64,000 bases of DNA from Ignisphaera sp. (GTDB lineage: Archaea; Thermoproteota; Thermoprotei_A; Sulfolobales; Ignisphaeraceae), in assembly GCA_038735125.1 (NCBI GenBank), contig JAVYNU010000002.1:1-64000 (forward strand), read 5' to 3'. Position numbers and translations under genes: made by a program. The notes beneath the pieces were generated by a model. It was not told where the DNA came from. It searched no databases and worked only from the letters and a program-made list of their open reading frames with translations. Below, in pieces: positions 62,766 to 64,000 of this stretch. Position 1 is the stretch's first letter; the number at the start of each line of letters is the position of its first letter.

Positions 62766-62909
62766 TTAATCACTTTCCTCTATCACCACCACCTTAACCT
62801 TCTTTCCGTGTAGCTTTGATAGCTTCTCTTGGTATTCTTTTGGTGGGTATATCAGGTATTTCCTCATGGTCTTTACAATCTTTGCCTCAAACACGTATAT
62901 CGAGACCAT
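62766..62909 (-). CDS. 47-aa basic protein, TnpB-associated family
   Basis: ATG 62909 to TAA 62766-62768 encodes 47 residues (YVFEAKIVK, LIYPPKEYQEKL, LHGKKVKVVVIEES). It matches the 47-aa protein at 29142-29285 in length and along most of its sequence. Both lie beside a tnpB, but here the gene is divergent from it. The LHG-V-V-VI strand and PK helix suggest an AbrB-like or small antitoxin-like DNA-binding protein. It would be carried by the element. Confidence 0.7.
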   Translation of the reverse strand: MVSIYVFEAKIVKTMRKYLIYPPKEYQEKLSKLHGKKVKVVVIEESD

Positions 62910-62984
62910 AACTCTCACTGCATAAACTATAGAGTGTAAAAGTTTATAAGCTTGTACTCTAAATGCCTAGACTGGCGAAGCCCG

Positions 62985-64000
62985 ATGAAGGCGTCTATCC
63001 ACCTAATCGGTAGGTGGATGCCTGAGGGTACATACTACAAAGCCTTTAAGGCAGAGGCAGAGGTTGTCGAAGGGAATGCTAGCGACTTGCTACGGGATTT
63101 AACAATATATAGGTATGCGTTGCAGAAAGTCGTAGACGCTCTATGGGATTTAGATGAGCTTCCGAAGAAGAGTCAGCTACACCAATTGTTCTACCCAGTG
63201 CTCAGAGAATATGGCTTTAGAGCACATGTAGCTAGAAACATATACTAATATGCTTTAGCTTTAGTCAAAGTCGCTAAAAGTAGCAATGGCAACAAGCCGA
63301 GTATTAGAAGATTGTCTGCTAGGCTAGACCACCAAGACGCAAAAGTCGAATTAGACAAAGGAGTTGTCAGAGTTGTCCTGAGAGACAAGCGGTATACACT
63401 AAGGCTAAGACACAGGAAAGAGTATATTGAGAGATTCAAAAATTTGAAGTGGAAGGAGGTTCACATAAGATACGAGAACAAGAAAATCTTTGTCAGCATA
63501 GTCTTCGAGGTTAAGTATAATCCATATGTTCCAAAAGGCTTCACAGCAGTAGATTTGAACCTGAGAACTATTACAACATTCGATGGCTCTGAGGCTAGGA
63601 GATATAGAACAAGATTTGTTGAAGCATTGAGCAAGAGGGCTAGAGCTGAAGAGATATTCTAAGAGGTGGAGATACAACGAGAGGATTCTAAACAGGGTTA
63701 AGGCTCTACACAGAAGGGCTAGGAACATCATCAATGATTTCTGCTGGAAGCTTGCAAAAGATATTGTTGTAAAAGCACATAAACGAAGACATGCAGTCGT
63801 CTTAGAGGATTTAGAGCACTTGAAAGAATCTGTTAATGGCAAAAGCAGTAGTGTTAGGTGGAAGCTAGCACTATTTGCTTATAGAAGACTTCATCACGCA
63901 GTTATGTCAAAAGCAATTGAGTACAACATTCCAATAATTGTAGTAGACCCTAGGAACACGTCATCGACTTGTCCAAGGTGTGGTTCTAGGCTAGTCTATG
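62985..64000 (+). pseudogene. tnpB: Damaged tnpB (IS1341 type), 5' part only
   Basis: The frame from ATG 62985 runs to an in-frame TAA at 63246-63248 (after ARNIY, where ARNIYKYALALVK would be expected), continues in the same frame with LSARLDHQDAKVELD and the RuvC strand FTAVDLNLRTITTF, then shifts by one base around 63640-63651 (EEIF-stop versus LKRYSKRWRYNE) into the frame with VVLEDLEHL and the zinc-ribbon start STCPRCGSRLVY at the window end. Two lesions imply a pseudogene, unless recoding or sequencing error intervenes. TATA-like AAAAGTTTATAAG lies at 62938-62950. Confidence 0.8.

Larger units (their letters stand above)
62711..64000 (+). mobile_element. IS605/IS1341-like tnpB element, right end outside the window
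   Basis: From the broken fucosidase to the window end lie a divergent 47-aa gene and a canonical but damaged tnpB. The fucosidase frame stops next to ATTTATATGA, and TTTAT/TTAT-type sites are typical IS605-family targets. AGCATGCT (62722-62729) is a perfect 8-base palindrome in the putative left end. No tnpA is present, as in IS1341-type elements. The exact left boundary is not established. Confidence 0.7.

Overview
The window looks like chromosome of a hyperthermophilic crenarchaeon (Thermoprotei). It carries a crenarchaeal-type archaellum operon, a TATA-binding protein gene, a HerA-NurA pair, a JAMM/TtuA sulfur-relay pair, non-phosphorylating GAPN, glutamate synthase split in the archaeal way, and many leaderless-looking genes behind TTTTTAA- or TTATAAG-like TATA boxes. 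The carbohydrate genes (GH4, a broken GH29, a uronate-isomerase relative, a PfkB kinase, GAPN) suggest a sugar-using heterotroph. An Ignisphaera/Desulfurococcales-like host is my best guess, but nothing here proves the genus. No rRNA, tRNA or CRISPR array was recognised.

Layout. 0.3-7.4 kb: archaellum operon on the plus strand: a small unknown, a membrane-anchored winged-helix regulator (ArnR-like), a coiled-coil protein in the ArlX position, then ArlG, ArlF, ArlH, ArlI and ArlJ; no archaellin is in the window. 7.4-13.1 kb (minus): a small Cys-rich protein, a KaiC/RecA-like ATPase and two overlapping genes for membrane-anchored exported proteins. 13.4-22 kb: GAPN, a Ca-type P-ATPase, a ribbon-helix-helix/integrase-core-binding fusion, an XPD-like helicase and unknowns. 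22-26 kb: an exported Lon-like (S16) protease, a helical protein and a C2H2 zinc-finger protein. 26.2-29.6 kb: a compact minus-strand cluster of a 47-aa protein, a TnpB-like protein without zinc ribbon, a DUF429 RNase-H-fold protein and a radical SAM protein, with a candidate structured RNA transcribed divergently. 29.6-44.6 kb: metallopeptidase, amidohydrolase/uronate isomerase relative, RIO-like kinase, GH4, JAMM-TtuA-HEPN, NadE, MobB with an Fe-S tail, PfkB kinase, a GT87-like membrane protein, a MetE-like protein and a CitG-like protein. 45-53 kb: YkgJ-like protein, RNA m5C methyltransferase, a divergent pair of related membrane proteins, then nitrogen assimilation (glutamate synthase, its glutaminase subunit, glutamine synthetase). 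53-62.3 kb: GuaA, phosphoesterase, TBP, HerA-NurA, GNAT, MoaC, Fae and a nucleotidyltransferase. 62.4-64 kb: an alpha-L-fucosidase gene cut off after about 100 codons, immediately followed by an IS605/IS1341-like element whose tnpB is broken and runs off the window.

Points most worth a second look: (1) the TnpB-like/DUF429/radical SAM operon with its divergent structured RNA; (2) a 47-aa protein family that accompanies both TnpB genes; (3) TBP and ArlJ reading frames that have no ATG, GTG or TTG where the protein should begin; (4) the fucosidase interrupted by an IS-like element; (5) several well-formed operator-like repeats in divergent promoters. Start positions are chosen by eye from reading frames, TATA boxes, Shine-Dalgarno-like GGTGA motifs and gene overlaps; all family assignments rest on motifs recognised in the translations, with no database search.
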